Of a DNA stretch of 7,735 nucleotides, positions 1 to 6,408 are shown one piece after another. This stretch comes from Calditrichia bacterium (GTDB lineage Bacteria > Calditrichota > Calditrichia > JAJRVZ01). The position numbers were made by a program, and so were the translations under genes. Location: assembly GCA_030634505.1 (NCBI GenBank), contig DAOWAQ010000084.1, positions 1-7,735 of the forward strand. The letters are read 5' to 3'. The first letter of the stretch is position 1; every line of letters starts with the position of its first letter. Under the pieces are notes generated by a model. That model was not told where the DNA came from, ran no database searches, and worked only from the letters and a program-made list of their open reading frames with translations.

Positions 1-819
1 ACGAAAAGCAGCAGATTTATCCGGATTGGTTTCGTTATCTTGATACAATATGAACTGGGCTAAAATTGTCGTACTTTTTTCAGAAAAATCATTTAAAATT
101 AATGTGTCAAGTAATACAATATTTTGTCTTTTGAAAACATTTTTATCAACATCAAATTTACCTTCTATCCAATTTGAATGATTTATAGAAAAATCTTTGA
201 AATATTTAATTATGGGATTGGCTGAAAACTCTCCATATTTGAGTAATTTTTCAACTTTAGGACTTTCCGGGTAAAACGCGGCATATTTTTCACAATCTTC
301 CTGGGCGTTAAAGCTGAATCCCCATTTAATATACAAATACAGAGATTCTTCCTGCAGTGCTTCAGGCGCATTATTATCTTTATTGTTAATATATTTCTCT
401 AATATTTGTTTGCACTCGCTATATTTTTTCCTATCATAAAGTGATTTAGCATAACGTAATTCTTTGGCGCTGATTTTTTCTTCAACTACTGTTTTAATCT
501 TACCGGTCAAAACCACCTGATAGGTACCATCAGCAACATATCCAATATCAATAATTTGAAATCCCGGTAGCAAAAGAGCTTCTGATTCAGATTCAATATA
601 GTCAAATACAGTTTGAAAATTTTCTACAGTCGTTTTAGATTTTATTTGTAATCCTGCTTTTTCACAAGCCTGGCGCTTGGCATCCATAACAGCTTCTTTA
701 CGGTCTTTTTGAGCGCCTTCATTTTTAATATCACTGATTCCTTTTACACTTATATCAATTACTTCCTGGGCAAAAGTTGTAAAACATAACAATAATGAAA
801 TTGATATGAGCTTTTTCAA
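1..819 (-). CDS. Secreted protein with LPP20/FlgT_N-like domain and TPR-like repeats (partial, 3' end outside window)
   Basis: The frame is open from a TTG start at 819-817 to the left edge, giving 273 residues with no stop. The start is chosen because GGAGGG (826-831) sits six bases upstream and because the protein then opens with a signal peptide (residues 1-18, basic KK, hydrophobic core, likely cleavage near FA-QE). Residues about 25-112 have the pattern of LPP20/FlgT N-terminal domains: an Ala- and charge-rich helix (KEAVMDAKRQACEKAG), then short strands (SKTTVENF, ESESEALLLPGFQII) and a final strand (TYQVVLTGKIK). Residues about 118-200 are helical with YAKSLYDRKKYSECKQIL, which looks like a TPR motif. 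The protein is probably periplasmic or attached to the outer membrane. Its role is unknown. The domain assignment is by pattern recognition only. The gene follows the M64 peptidase gene on the same strand, but a 191-base gap with a palindrome makes co-transcription uncertain. Confidence 0.8.
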   Translation of the reverse strand, partial: MKKLISISLLLCFTTFAQEVIDISVKGISDIKNEGAQKDRKEAVMDAKRQACEKAGLQIKSKTTVENFQTVFDYIESESEALLLPGFQIIDIGYVADGTYQVVLTGKIKTVVEEKISAKELRYAKSLYDRKKYSECKQILEKYINNKDNNAPEALQEESLYLYIKWGFSFNAQEDCEKYAAFYPESPKVEKLLKYGEFSANPIIKYFKDFSINHSNWIEGKFDVDKNVFKRQNIVLLDTLILNDFSEKSTTILAQFILYQDNETNPDKSAAFR

Positions 820-825
820 AATAGT

Positions 826-831
826 CCCTCC
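826..831 (-). promoter_or_regulatory. Shine-Dalgarno site that decides a TTG start
   Basis: On the minus strand GGAGGG is followed by ACTATT and then TTG AAA AAG. There is no in-frame ATG nearby: the first in-frame ATG is codon 45, inside the folded domain and after the signal peptide. The strong ribosome-binding site and the signal peptide together support TTG as the start. Confidence 0.7.
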
Positions 832-910
832 AATATATTTTATTTATATACTTGCAAACAAGCACTAATATGTCATTACAATGAATGAATCGAAGCATTT
901 TATCAAATAA

Positions 911-983
911 TGTCATCTCGAGTGAAACGAGAGATCTCGTTTTTTATACAAAAATGAGATTCCTCTCTACGTTCGGAATGACA
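911..983. repeat. Imperfect palindromic repeat of dispersed (REP-like) type
   Basis: The left arm starts TGTCATCTCGAGTGAAACGA (911-930) and the right arm ends CTACGTTCGGAATGACA (967-983). Folded together, the two 34-base arms match at 24 positions, several of the other pairs are G-T, and a short AT-rich loop lies between them. The ends TGTCAT/ATGACA are perfect. The consensus (GTCATTCCGAACG...GAGGAATCTCAT) resembles a palindromic repeat I know as widespread between genes in Bacteroidota and related genomes. It lies between two minus-strand genes, beyond the stop of the peptidase gene, and could fold in RNA and end or protect that transcript. Multi-copy status cannot be shown from one copy. 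Confidence 0.65.
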
Positions 984-1010
984 TTTATGAACTACTCGTT
1001 TAAGCCAACA

Positions 1011-1493
1011 TTACTCAGTGTAATAATTAATGACTTTTTTGATTCGTTCCTCGCAAACCTTGCAGAACGGCTTGTCCCCTTGCGAAAACATGATGCAATC
1101 CAGCATTGGACGATACATATCTTTAGCAGAGTATCCGGCGCCTTCGAATGCACCAACTATATTTTTATATTTGCTTTTTGTTAAGTAATCATCTTTATTA
1201 GTTGCCTGTTCTCTGTCTCTTTTAACATAATCTTCTTCGGCTTCAATAATAGCTGCAGTTGATGCTGAGTATTTTTTTAATTCAGCAATATTGCTATTTA
1301 ATGCTTTGCGTTTTTTTTGCCATTTATAATCCATTTTGTCATAATCTTCTTTTTCCCATGGAGTAGGAATATCAGTATCTTCGTTTACAAAATGCTTCCA
1401 TTTTAATTCTTCTGGATTCAATAATGCTGTTATGTTTGGCTCAACCGGTTCCCCTCCTGTTTTGTAAAAATTATTGTAGGCTATTGAAGAAGT
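1011..1493 (-). pseudogene. C-terminal part of peptidase M64, separated by an in-frame stop
   Basis: This stretch continues the M64 reading frame without any shift beyond the TAA at 1494-1496. It encodes 160 residues and ends at its own TAA (1011-1013). The first 24 codons read TSSIAYNNFYKTGGEPVEPN and on, followed by PNITALLNPEELKWKHFV, the usual M64 sequence after the zinc motif. The end, with CIMFSQGDKPFCKVCEERI, looks like the normal family C terminus. There are no further stops or frameshifts, so the damage is recent, or the stop is read through, or it is a sequencing error. Independent translation is doubtful. The first in-frame start-like codon (TTG 1421-1419) lies 29 bases beyond an SD-like AGGAGGGG (1451-1458), and starting there would give only a domain fragment of 136 residues with no signal peptide. 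Confidence 0.75.
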
Positions 1494-1496
1494 TTA
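1494..1496 (-). other. Premature in-frame TAA splitting the M64 gene
   Basis: The codons run GAC GAG AAT TAA ACT TCT, while family members usually read Asp-Glu-Tyr-Tyr here. Single T-to-A changes from TAT TAT would give AAT TAA. The upstream and downstream open frames are in the same phase, so this is a nonsense codon and not a frameshift. TAA also serves as the ordinary stop of other genes in the window (1011-1013, 3221-3223, 6408-6410), so a changed genetic code is not the explanation. Confidence 0.85.
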
Positions 1497-2489
1497 ATTC
1501 TCGTCTGCTAAACCAGCAAAAGAGTGACCGAATTCATGCAGAAACAGATATTTAAACCACTGATTTTCTACAGTGAATGTACAGAATAAATTATATATGC
1601 CACCTCCTCCATAACGACTATGATTAATCATAATATAGATTGCATCATAGGGAACATAAGCAGCCAAATCTCTCATAGATTTATTATCTTCCGTCAAAAT
1701 ATATCTTTCAGATCCCATAGAATTGAATGTAGTACTCAAAGTAGTATTTTTATATATTCCTGCCCTTGGCTCACTAATGCCACTATCTAAGGACGGCTTA
1801 AACACGCCATACACGTTAAATTTATCTTTATTGGACTTATATGGTTCCTGATTAAAAAATATTGCTGTAAAGCGCTTTAGATCATCCCCAAACTTATTTT
1901 CTTCATTAATTGTGTATCCTTCACCTAAAATTACTACATCAACTTTCTGATGTGGATCACCATTATACAGGCTCTTTGTAATTTTAACAGTTTTATCTAT
2001 TAAACTTAATTTTATTATTCTTACATCTTCAGGATTAATCTCAGTGGAATGAAATTCATTCAATATATTATCTTTATCCCTGCGTAAAAAGGTCAATTTA
2101 ATTTTATTCTTTGGAAAAGGTATAACTATAGTTTCATGGTATGTTCTTTTTATACCTTTAATTGCCGGAGTGCTTGTTTGGTATTCTCCAAAAAAACTAT
2201 CATACCCTTTAGAATATATTAATTCATTTGACTCAGCGTCATAAATATGAGCATAATATCTGCCATTATTAAAACTATCTATCAAATTCACTCTGCTTCC
2301 AGCCCAAGTTCCATACCTGTAAACCTGATCTAATGTTACAATTTCTGTTGTAGCATCACCTATATGAAAATAATCAATACGCATTGTTTCATCTAAAAAA
2401 TAATTATTAAACTTTTCCATCGATTTACCTGTAATTGTTGATGCTATCATTAATGTAATCCCGATTAAAATAAATATTGATTTTTTCAT
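1494..2489 (-). CDS. Peptidase M64 (IgA peptidase-type metalloprotease), truncated just after its zinc motif
   Basis: The product is 331 residues: a signal peptide (1-21, KKSIFILIGITLMIASTITG), an M64 N-terminal beta-rich domain (about 33-157), and the first half of the peptidase domain (about 180-331). Recognisable M64 stretches are HQKVDVVILGEGYT, FNVYGVFKPSLDSGISEPRAG, YGGGGIYN and the zinc-binding motif HEFGHSFAGLADE (HExxH at 318-322). These proteins are secreted zinc endopeptidases; the family name comes from a Clostridium enzyme that cleaves IgA. The frame also has a TTG at 2501, but ATG 2489 is preferred: GGAG (2496-2499) lies six bases ahead and overlaps the TTG-initiated codons. The TAA at 1494-1496 replaces the position where the family normally continues DEY-Y. 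About 160 C-terminal residues are therefore lost, and the truncated product is probably inactive. The gene as a whole (1011-2489) is best treated as an interrupted gene. Confidence 0.85.
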   Translation of the reverse strand: MKKSIFILIGITLMIASTITGKSMEKFNNYFLDETMRIDYFHIGDATTEIVTLDQVYRYGTWAGSRVNLIDSFNNGRYYAHIYDAESNELIYSKGYDSFFGEYQTSTPAIKGIKRTYHETIVIPFPKNKIKLTFLRRDKDNILNEFHSTEINPEDVRIIKLSLIDKTVKITKSLYNGDPHQKVDVVILGEGYTINEENKFGDDLKRFTAIFFNQEPYKSNKDKFNVYGVFKPSLDSGISEPRAGIYKNTTLSTTFNSMGSERYILTEDNKSMRDLAAYVPYDAIYIMINHSRYGGGGIYNLFCTFTVENQWFKYLFLHEFGHSFAGLADEN

Positions 2490-2588
2490 TGCATACTCCA
2501 AATATATTTACTATAATTGAAAACTAACAATTAATAACAATTTATTCAATAAGTGTTTTTTGTACTAACTAAATTATGGTGAATAATA
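2490..2588. promoter_or_regulatory. Divergent intergenic region, presumed to hold both promoters
   Basis: These 99 AT-rich bases separate the minus-strand M64 gene from the plus-strand zinc-ribbon gene, so promoters for both should lie here. A near-perfect tandem repeat AACAATTAAT/AACAATTTAT occupies 2526-2545 (9 of 10 bases equal). Plus-strand TTGAAA at 2517-2522, followed 17 bases later by ATTTAT, is a weak sigma-70-like pair. No convincing Bacteroidota -7 element (TAnnTTTG) stands at a sensible distance from either start. Confidence 0.35.
2496..2499 (-). promoter_or_regulatory. Shine-Dalgarno GGAG of the M64 gene
   Basis: GGAG is followed by TATGCA and then ATG AAA AAA TCA. It places the start at 2489 and not at the in-frame TTG at 2501, whose own codons contain the GGAG. 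Confidence 0.65.
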
Positions 2589-3047
2589 ATGGCAAAAAAA
2601 GAAAAAATTCAGATTGAAGTAGAAGTAACTTCCAAAGCTTTGGAAGTAAAACATGTAACATGTTCTCAAGGACATAGTTTATCTGATGATGAAGTGAAAT
2701 TTGAAGGACATCCCTCAATTAAATTAAAGGTAAAAAATAAAAATGAAACCGGTTTTATTTACCTTGACCCTATTTATGGTAGTTATAATAAAATTGAAGA
2801 AGGGATAACTCTTCCGGAGAATGCAGTAGTAGAATTTTTCTGTCCTGAGTGCAACGAATCTTTAATAGATCCACATGACACCTGTCAATTGTGCAGTTCA
2901 CCATTGTTCGTTTTACACCTCCCTAAACATAGCATAATTGAAGGTTGTTTAAAAAAAGGATGTATATATCATAAGTTGAAAATTGTGAATGCCGAAAAAC
3001 AACTAGGCAGGTTGTTTGAGAATGATACTTTGGAGTCTTATTTGTAA
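2589..3047 (+). CDS. Small Cys/His-rich zinc-ribbon-like protein of unknown function
   Basis: The product is 152 residues with no signal peptide or membrane segment, so it is cytoplasmic. I do not recognise the family. It opens with a charged stretch (KKEKIQIEVEV), then CSQGH (C25, H29). A probable zinc ribbon follows at CPECNESLIDPHDTCQLC (C85, C88, C99, C102). A third Cys/His group, GCLKKGCIYH (C120, C125, H128), is near the C terminus. Eight to nine potential ligands would fit one ribbon plus a second metal site made from the N- and C-terminal groups; that is inference. The start is ATG with only a weak upstream GGTGA (2578-2582). It is the only plus-strand gene here, divergent from the M64 gene and convergent with the polyferredoxin gene, so it is probably transcribed alone. 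A role as a regulator, adaptor or metal-binding protein cannot be decided from the sequence. Confidence 0.75.
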   Translation: MAKKEKIQIEVEVTSKALEVKHVTCSQGHSLSDDEVKFEGHPSIKLKVKNKNETGFIYLDPIYGSYNKIEEGITLPENAVVEFFCPECNESLIDPHDTCQLCSSPLFVLHLPKHSIIEGCLKKGCIYHKLKIVNAEKQLGRLFENDTLESYL

Positions 3048-3052
3048 TATTA

Positions 3053-3122
3053 CTTCGACTCCGCTTGGTAACCAGTATAGAGATACTATTTAATTCTAAC
3101 GGTTGGTTGAGCGGAGTCGAAG
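3053..3122. repeat. Inverted repeat with perfect 13-bp arms between convergent genes
   Basis: CTTCGACTCCGCT (3053-3065) is the exact reverse complement of AGCGGAGTCGAAG (3110-3122), with a 44-base spacer. The arms are GC-rich in an AT-rich window. The arm sequence is one I associate with dispersed palindromic repeats in Bacteroidota and some other phyla. It starts five bases after the stop of the plus-strand gene, and the polyferredoxin gene ends about 100 bases further on. It could act as a two-way RNA end structure, although no clear T-run follows either arm. Confidence 0.65.
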
Positions 3123-3220
3123 CCATATCCAAAAATTAATTCATGTAACCATTTTTATTTAGATATACTTCAATAGTCTTATATCGTTATCGATGTTCGC
3201 GTATCATTTTTCTAATTTAA
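3123..3220. other. Spacer between the inverted repeat and the polyferredoxin stop, nothing recognised
   Basis: These 98 AT-rich bases hold no open frame with a start and ribosome site, no RNA gene and no strong hairpin with a T-run. A short ATCG-TTAT-CGAT palindrome lies near 3183-3194 and is too weak to call. Confidence 0.5.
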
Positions 3221-5155
3221 TTAATCTGTGTTTATTATTTTGCCCTTTTCTTTAAATTTAAAAGGATTTCTTATCTTGCCGGTTTTACCACCTCTATAAT
3301 GAACAGTTAAGGTATCAGCAATAAGAGTAGAATAAATATTTTCTTCATCCATTTTTTCTTTTACAAAATAGACATCCACCATAGGTTTTTCTGTATAAAG
3401 AGTTTTAAACCCTACAATAGAGGTATCTGTTGAAATATGGCTCATGAGATATGACAATTGTCTTCTAAGCGATGGATTCATTGCCTGAGGCATTGATATT
3501 CTGTAAACAGCTAATTGGTCCTGATTATAAGTTTTATAGTCATTAAATACCTGATTGAATGGCTTAAACATTTGTTGCATAAATTCAATTCTGGATATAG
3601 TGTAAGTTGAATCCTTTAAATACGGAACTTCAAATTTTACTGGAACGGTAATATCTTTACCCCGGCTTTTATAAGTAAGTTCTTCCACTTCAATTAAATC
3701 CTTAAAATCAGTTTTGGTTAACTCATTTTGATTAAAGTAAAGCCAGGCTTGCACCGGTTCACCGAATTCAGTTTTAATGCCATAAATTCCTTTATTTTGC
3801 TTTAATAGTTGTTGTAGATAAAATGAATCATAGGTATCAAATAATTTATCTATACCCAATGTTACAACGGTTATTTCATTTGTTTCAGCAGCCGGATAAC
3901 GCAACAAAGTTTTTGTAGGAGTAAATATTACTTTTTTAATTCCTTCGTCATCAAAAGCTGAAGTATCGTAATATACTTTTACAGAGTGTGATTGCACATA
4001 AGCTTCAACACCTAAAATACCCGACACACTTTTCATTTTTGTAGCAAATGACGACGCACTGCCAAAACATTTAATATTTTTTAAACCAGATTGAGTAAAA
4101 ATACTGGCTTGATTTAGCTGTTGTTCATTACCCCATTTCATATTTATAGTTGGTAATTCAACTACGGTTGCTAAATATAAAGCAATAGCAATCAAACTGA
4201 CTGATGCTGTTGCAGGCATCCATTTTAATTCTTTTTTATTTATTTGCAAAGTTTCTTTTTCAGGACAAGAATACAAACAATCTCCACATAAATGACAATC
4301 AATATGTTTTACTTTTAGAGCAGTAGAAACATCAATTCCCATTGGACATGATTCATCACATAATTGACAATCAGTGCATGTGATTTCGTTTCTGGTAATT
4401 TTAAATGAAGGAAAAACTAATCCTTTCATTGTAATTGATTCTAACAAAAACCCTGCAATACAAATTACAGCTAATGGCCATACCCAACTTATCTCTACTC
4501 CGGCATAAATTAAGATTAAATAAATAATCATAATTCCGGCAAATACAAAAAAATATGAAAATATATTTGTGGCAGCACTTAATGGGCACAAATATTTACA
4601 CCAGAATTGTCTGACAAAGACTGCTCCAAGTATCATAACAGCTAAAGATGGAATCGCATATATTAAAACCACATCATGACCAAATCCACTGAACATGGCG
4701 TAAAATGGATCATATTCCTTACAAAACAACTCGCTACTATTGATGGTAAAATAAAAAGTAATAAACAGCAAACCGTATTTAAGGATTCGCAAAATTCGAT
4801 CAGCAATACCTTTAATGGTATATCTCATTTTCATTTTATCACCTAATTTACCCAGCCATTCTGTAAATGTGCCCAAAGGACAAACATGACTGCAGAAAAG
4901 CTTACTGAATAATATGACACCTGCAATCAGCGCTATTCCCATAAATATTTGTGCTTCCGTCATGCTGCATGCTAAAGTGTTAGACACCAAAAAACTTGAT
5001 AATGCCATCATACCGCCAAAGGGGCAATAAGCTTCAAAATCTGCAATATAGTTGGAATCAGTAAATAATCTTATGACCATATAAGCCAGTAAAAGAACAA
5101 TAACGATCTGAAAAGTATTTTTAAAATAATTTGTTTCTTCATTAAATTTGAACAT
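3221..5155 (-). CDS. NapH/NosR-like membrane polyferredoxin with HMA-like C-terminal modules
   Basis: The product is 644 residues. The N-terminal part is a membrane domain with helices near 15-32, 68-86, 123-138, 161-182, 197-240 (two) and 314-333. It carries the paired CxxxCP motifs of the NapH/NosR/YccM group: CSHVCPLG (C88, C92) and CKYLCPL (C186, C190). CPFGG (C44) and CKEYDPFYAMF (C145) are also present. Two classical 4Fe-4S sites follow: C260/C263/C266/C270 and C287/C290/C293/C297. Such proteins pass electrons between the membrane and a partner enzyme. The tail (about 358-644) appears to hold three HMA-like folds (see findings); the first has SASS where copper-binding HMA domains have CxxC, with one Cys at 363. 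The gene lies 26 bases after the DUF4857-like gene and is the last of the operon. GGGG (5166-5169) is a modest ribosome-binding site. The partner and electron acceptor are unknown. Confidence 0.88.
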   Translation of the reverse strand: MFKFNEETNYFKNTFQIVIVLLLAYMVIRLFTDSNYIADFEAYCPFGGMMALSSFLVSNTLACSMTEAQIFMGIALIAGVILFSKLFCSHVCPLGTFTEWLGKLGDKMKMRYTIKGIADRILRILKYGLLFITFYFTINSSELFCKEYDPFYAMFSGFGHDVVLIYAIPSLAVMILGAVFVRQFWCKYLCPLSAATNIFSYFFVFAGIMIIYLILIYAGVEISWVWPLAVICIAGFLLESITMKGLVFPSFKITRNEITCTDCQLCDESCPMGIDVSTALKVKHIDCHLCGDCLYSCPEKETLQINKKELKWMPATASVSLIAIALYLATVVELPTINMKWGNEQQLNQASIFTQSGLKNIKCFGSASSFATKMKSVSGILGVEAYVQSHSVKVYYDTSAFDDEGIKKVIFTPTKTLLRYPAAETNEITVVTLGIDKLFDTYDSFYLQQLLKQNKGIYGIKTEFGEPVQAWLYFNQNELTKTDFKDLIEVEELTYKSRGKDITVPVKFEVPYLKDSTYTISRIEFMQQMFKPFNQVFNDYKTYNQDQLAVYRISMPQAMNPSLRRQLSYLMSHISTDTSIVGFKTLYTEKPMVDVYFVKEKMDEENIYSTLIADTLTVHYRGGKTGKIRNPFKFKEKGKIINTD

Positions 5156-5170
5156 TTTATAGTTTCCCCA

Positions 5171-5189
5171 AAGATTATAAGCTAATCTT
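5171..5189. repeat. Small perfect hairpin over the DUF4857-like stop codon
   Basis: AAGATTA (5171-5177) and TAATCTT (5183-5189) are exact reverse complements with a five-base loop. In the transcript the hairpin covers the TAG stop (5182-5184) of the upstream gene and ends just before the GGGG ribosome site of the polyferredoxin gene. The stem is AT-rich and weak, with no U-run, so it is not a terminator. It might tune translation or RNA processing between the two genes. Confidence 0.35.
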
Positions 5190-6408
5190 CATTACGAAAT
5201 ATATTTACTGCTATAAACCCAAATATGCCGGTAACCATTACAATAATATAATCCATTCCATCAGCAATAATGTGTATTTTTTTTTTTCTTATCCACAAAA
5301 TTGTTATAAGCAATAAAACAACATTTAAATAAATACTATTAAAGTTTAAATTTGAAAAATAAAAATCTATATACATACTGTCGCTTGAATTAAGCGATAA
5401 TTCAAAAGGAAAAATATAGGTACTAATTTGACCTGCCGTTCTTTCCATTTTACTTTTCCAGGTTTTTTCATACGTATCGATCAATTCATATTTTCTGTTG
5501 GTTACATATACTTTTAACTGGTCTTCTTTATACACTGTAACTAATCGATAAAATAAGTTTCCCTGAAATCTTATTATGTCTTCGTCGGAATTATAATTCT
5601 GTATCGGTATTTTTTGGAACTTGTAGTTCTCAAATAATATTAGATATAGTTTATTATCTTCTGTAATAACAAATGCATAGAATTCTTTTAAACTATATTC
5701 TCTTAAGAAGATTGTTTTTATTTTTACATCATCAGGAATAATTACTTTTTCGCAGAATGGATTCCCATTAATTTTTTTTATATGATATAATTCCTCTTTA
5801 TTGTCAATTACTAAATAACCCTCGTCATAGGCTTTCCTGGTTGTCGGATTGCCATAACATTTTTTTGCCGGAAATTCGAATCCCTTACTCACCAATAAAT
5901 CAGTAAAACTTGATGTTAACTCTTCTGATATTTCATTATTTTCAGTTGAAATAAATTCCATTCTGTCATTTGTTCTAAAAAATTCATCTGGCATTTCTAA
6001 TTTTAATCTCGGTGGTTTTGATTCAAATAATTGATAAAGTGGAATTTGTGGTTTATTTATATCAACAGGCCTAATTCTGAAATTAATGTAATTTTTCCTG
6101 ATATCTTCAATGTTAATTTCTAGACCCTGAATTGAATCAGGCAGAAGACCTTTGGTAGCTAATAATCTATAATGTGACAAAGGTAGCATTGTGTCTACCT
6201 CTTCGCGTGAATATTCCTTTCCACTTGTATCATAAAACTTATCCTTCTCATAATCCATTATAATAAATTCTTCTATTACAGGACTATACTGTACATAAGG
6301 AGCTCGAATTCTTTCACTAAATGACATCCAGAAAAAATGTGGTAAATATATGGCAGTTAACAATATTACTAGTAGTATTAATAAAATACGGCTGAATTTT
6401 ATAAGCAT
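5182..6408 (-). CDS. DUF4857-like membrane-anchored protein of an ABC exporter operon
   Basis: The product is 408 residues. Helix 1 (about 8-24) anchors the N terminus. A polar, mostly beta-rich domain (about 25-355) probably faces the periplasm. Two helices close the protein (about 358-374 and 387-403), with RKKK between them. The early motif PYVQYSPV, the repeated short aromatic strands and the neighbouring ABC genes fit DUF4857, an uncharacterised family I recall mainly from Bacteroides relatives; the assignment is from memory. The alternation of strands such as EELYHIKKI, KEFYAFVI, NKLYLILF and NLFYRLVTV suggests a beta-propeller-like fold, which is inference. The start ATG overlaps the permease stop by one base (TAATG at 6406-6410), and AAAGGAG stands seven bases ahead, so the two are translationally coupled. 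An 11-base A-run on the coding strand (5277-5287) encodes the KKK. The protein is likely an accessory subunit of the exporter; its function is unknown. Confidence 0.8.
   Translation of the reverse strand: MLIKFSRILLILLVILLTAIYLPHFFWMSFSERIRAPYVQYSPVIEEFIIMDYEKDKFYDTSGKEYSREEVDTMLPLSHYRLLATKGLLPDSIQGLEINIEDIRKNYINFRIRPVDINKPQIPLYQLFESKPPRLKLEMPDEFFRTNDRMEFISTENNEISEELTSSFTDLLVSKGFEFPAKKCYGNPTTRKAYDEGYLVIDNKEELYHIKKINGNPFCEKVIIPDDVKIKTIFLREYSLKEFYAFVITEDNKLYLILFENYKFQKIPIQNYNSDEDIIRFQGNLFYRLVTVYKEDQLKVYVTNRKYELIDTYEKTWKSKMERTAGQISTYIFPFELSLNSSDSMYIDFYFSNLNFNSIYLNVVLLLITILWIRKKKIHIIADGMDYIIVMVTGIFGFIAVNIFRNED

Noticed and set aside
885..1184. Plus-strand open frame of 99 codons
   Set aside because: It runs through the palindromic repeat and then antisense to the well-supported C-terminal M64 sequence; no ribosome site or recognisable protein pattern.
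1419..1458. Internal restart for the M64 C-terminal piece, using AGGAGGGG (1451-1458)
   Set aside because: The GGA GGG bases encode conserved Gly-Gly, the first in-frame TTG is about 29 bases away, and the product would be a fragment without signal peptide.
1494..1496. Recoding of TAA as an amino acid
   Set aside because: TAA ends other genes here in normal positions, for example in the TAATG overlap at 6406-6410, so a general reassignment is excluded.
2499..2506. TATATTTG on the minus strand, matching the Bacteroidota -7 box TAnnTTTG
   Set aside because: It overlaps the GGAG ribosome site; a transcript starting a few bases later would lack it and have almost no leader. More likely chance in AT-rich DNA.
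2923..3132. Minus-strand open frame of 69 codons
   Set aside because: It is antisense to the zinc-ribbon gene and begins inside the inverted repeat region; composition is shadow-like.
4401..4589. Minus-strand open frame of 62 codons in another frame
   Set aside because: It lies wholly inside the polyferredoxin gene, whose own frame shows clear iron-sulfur motifs.
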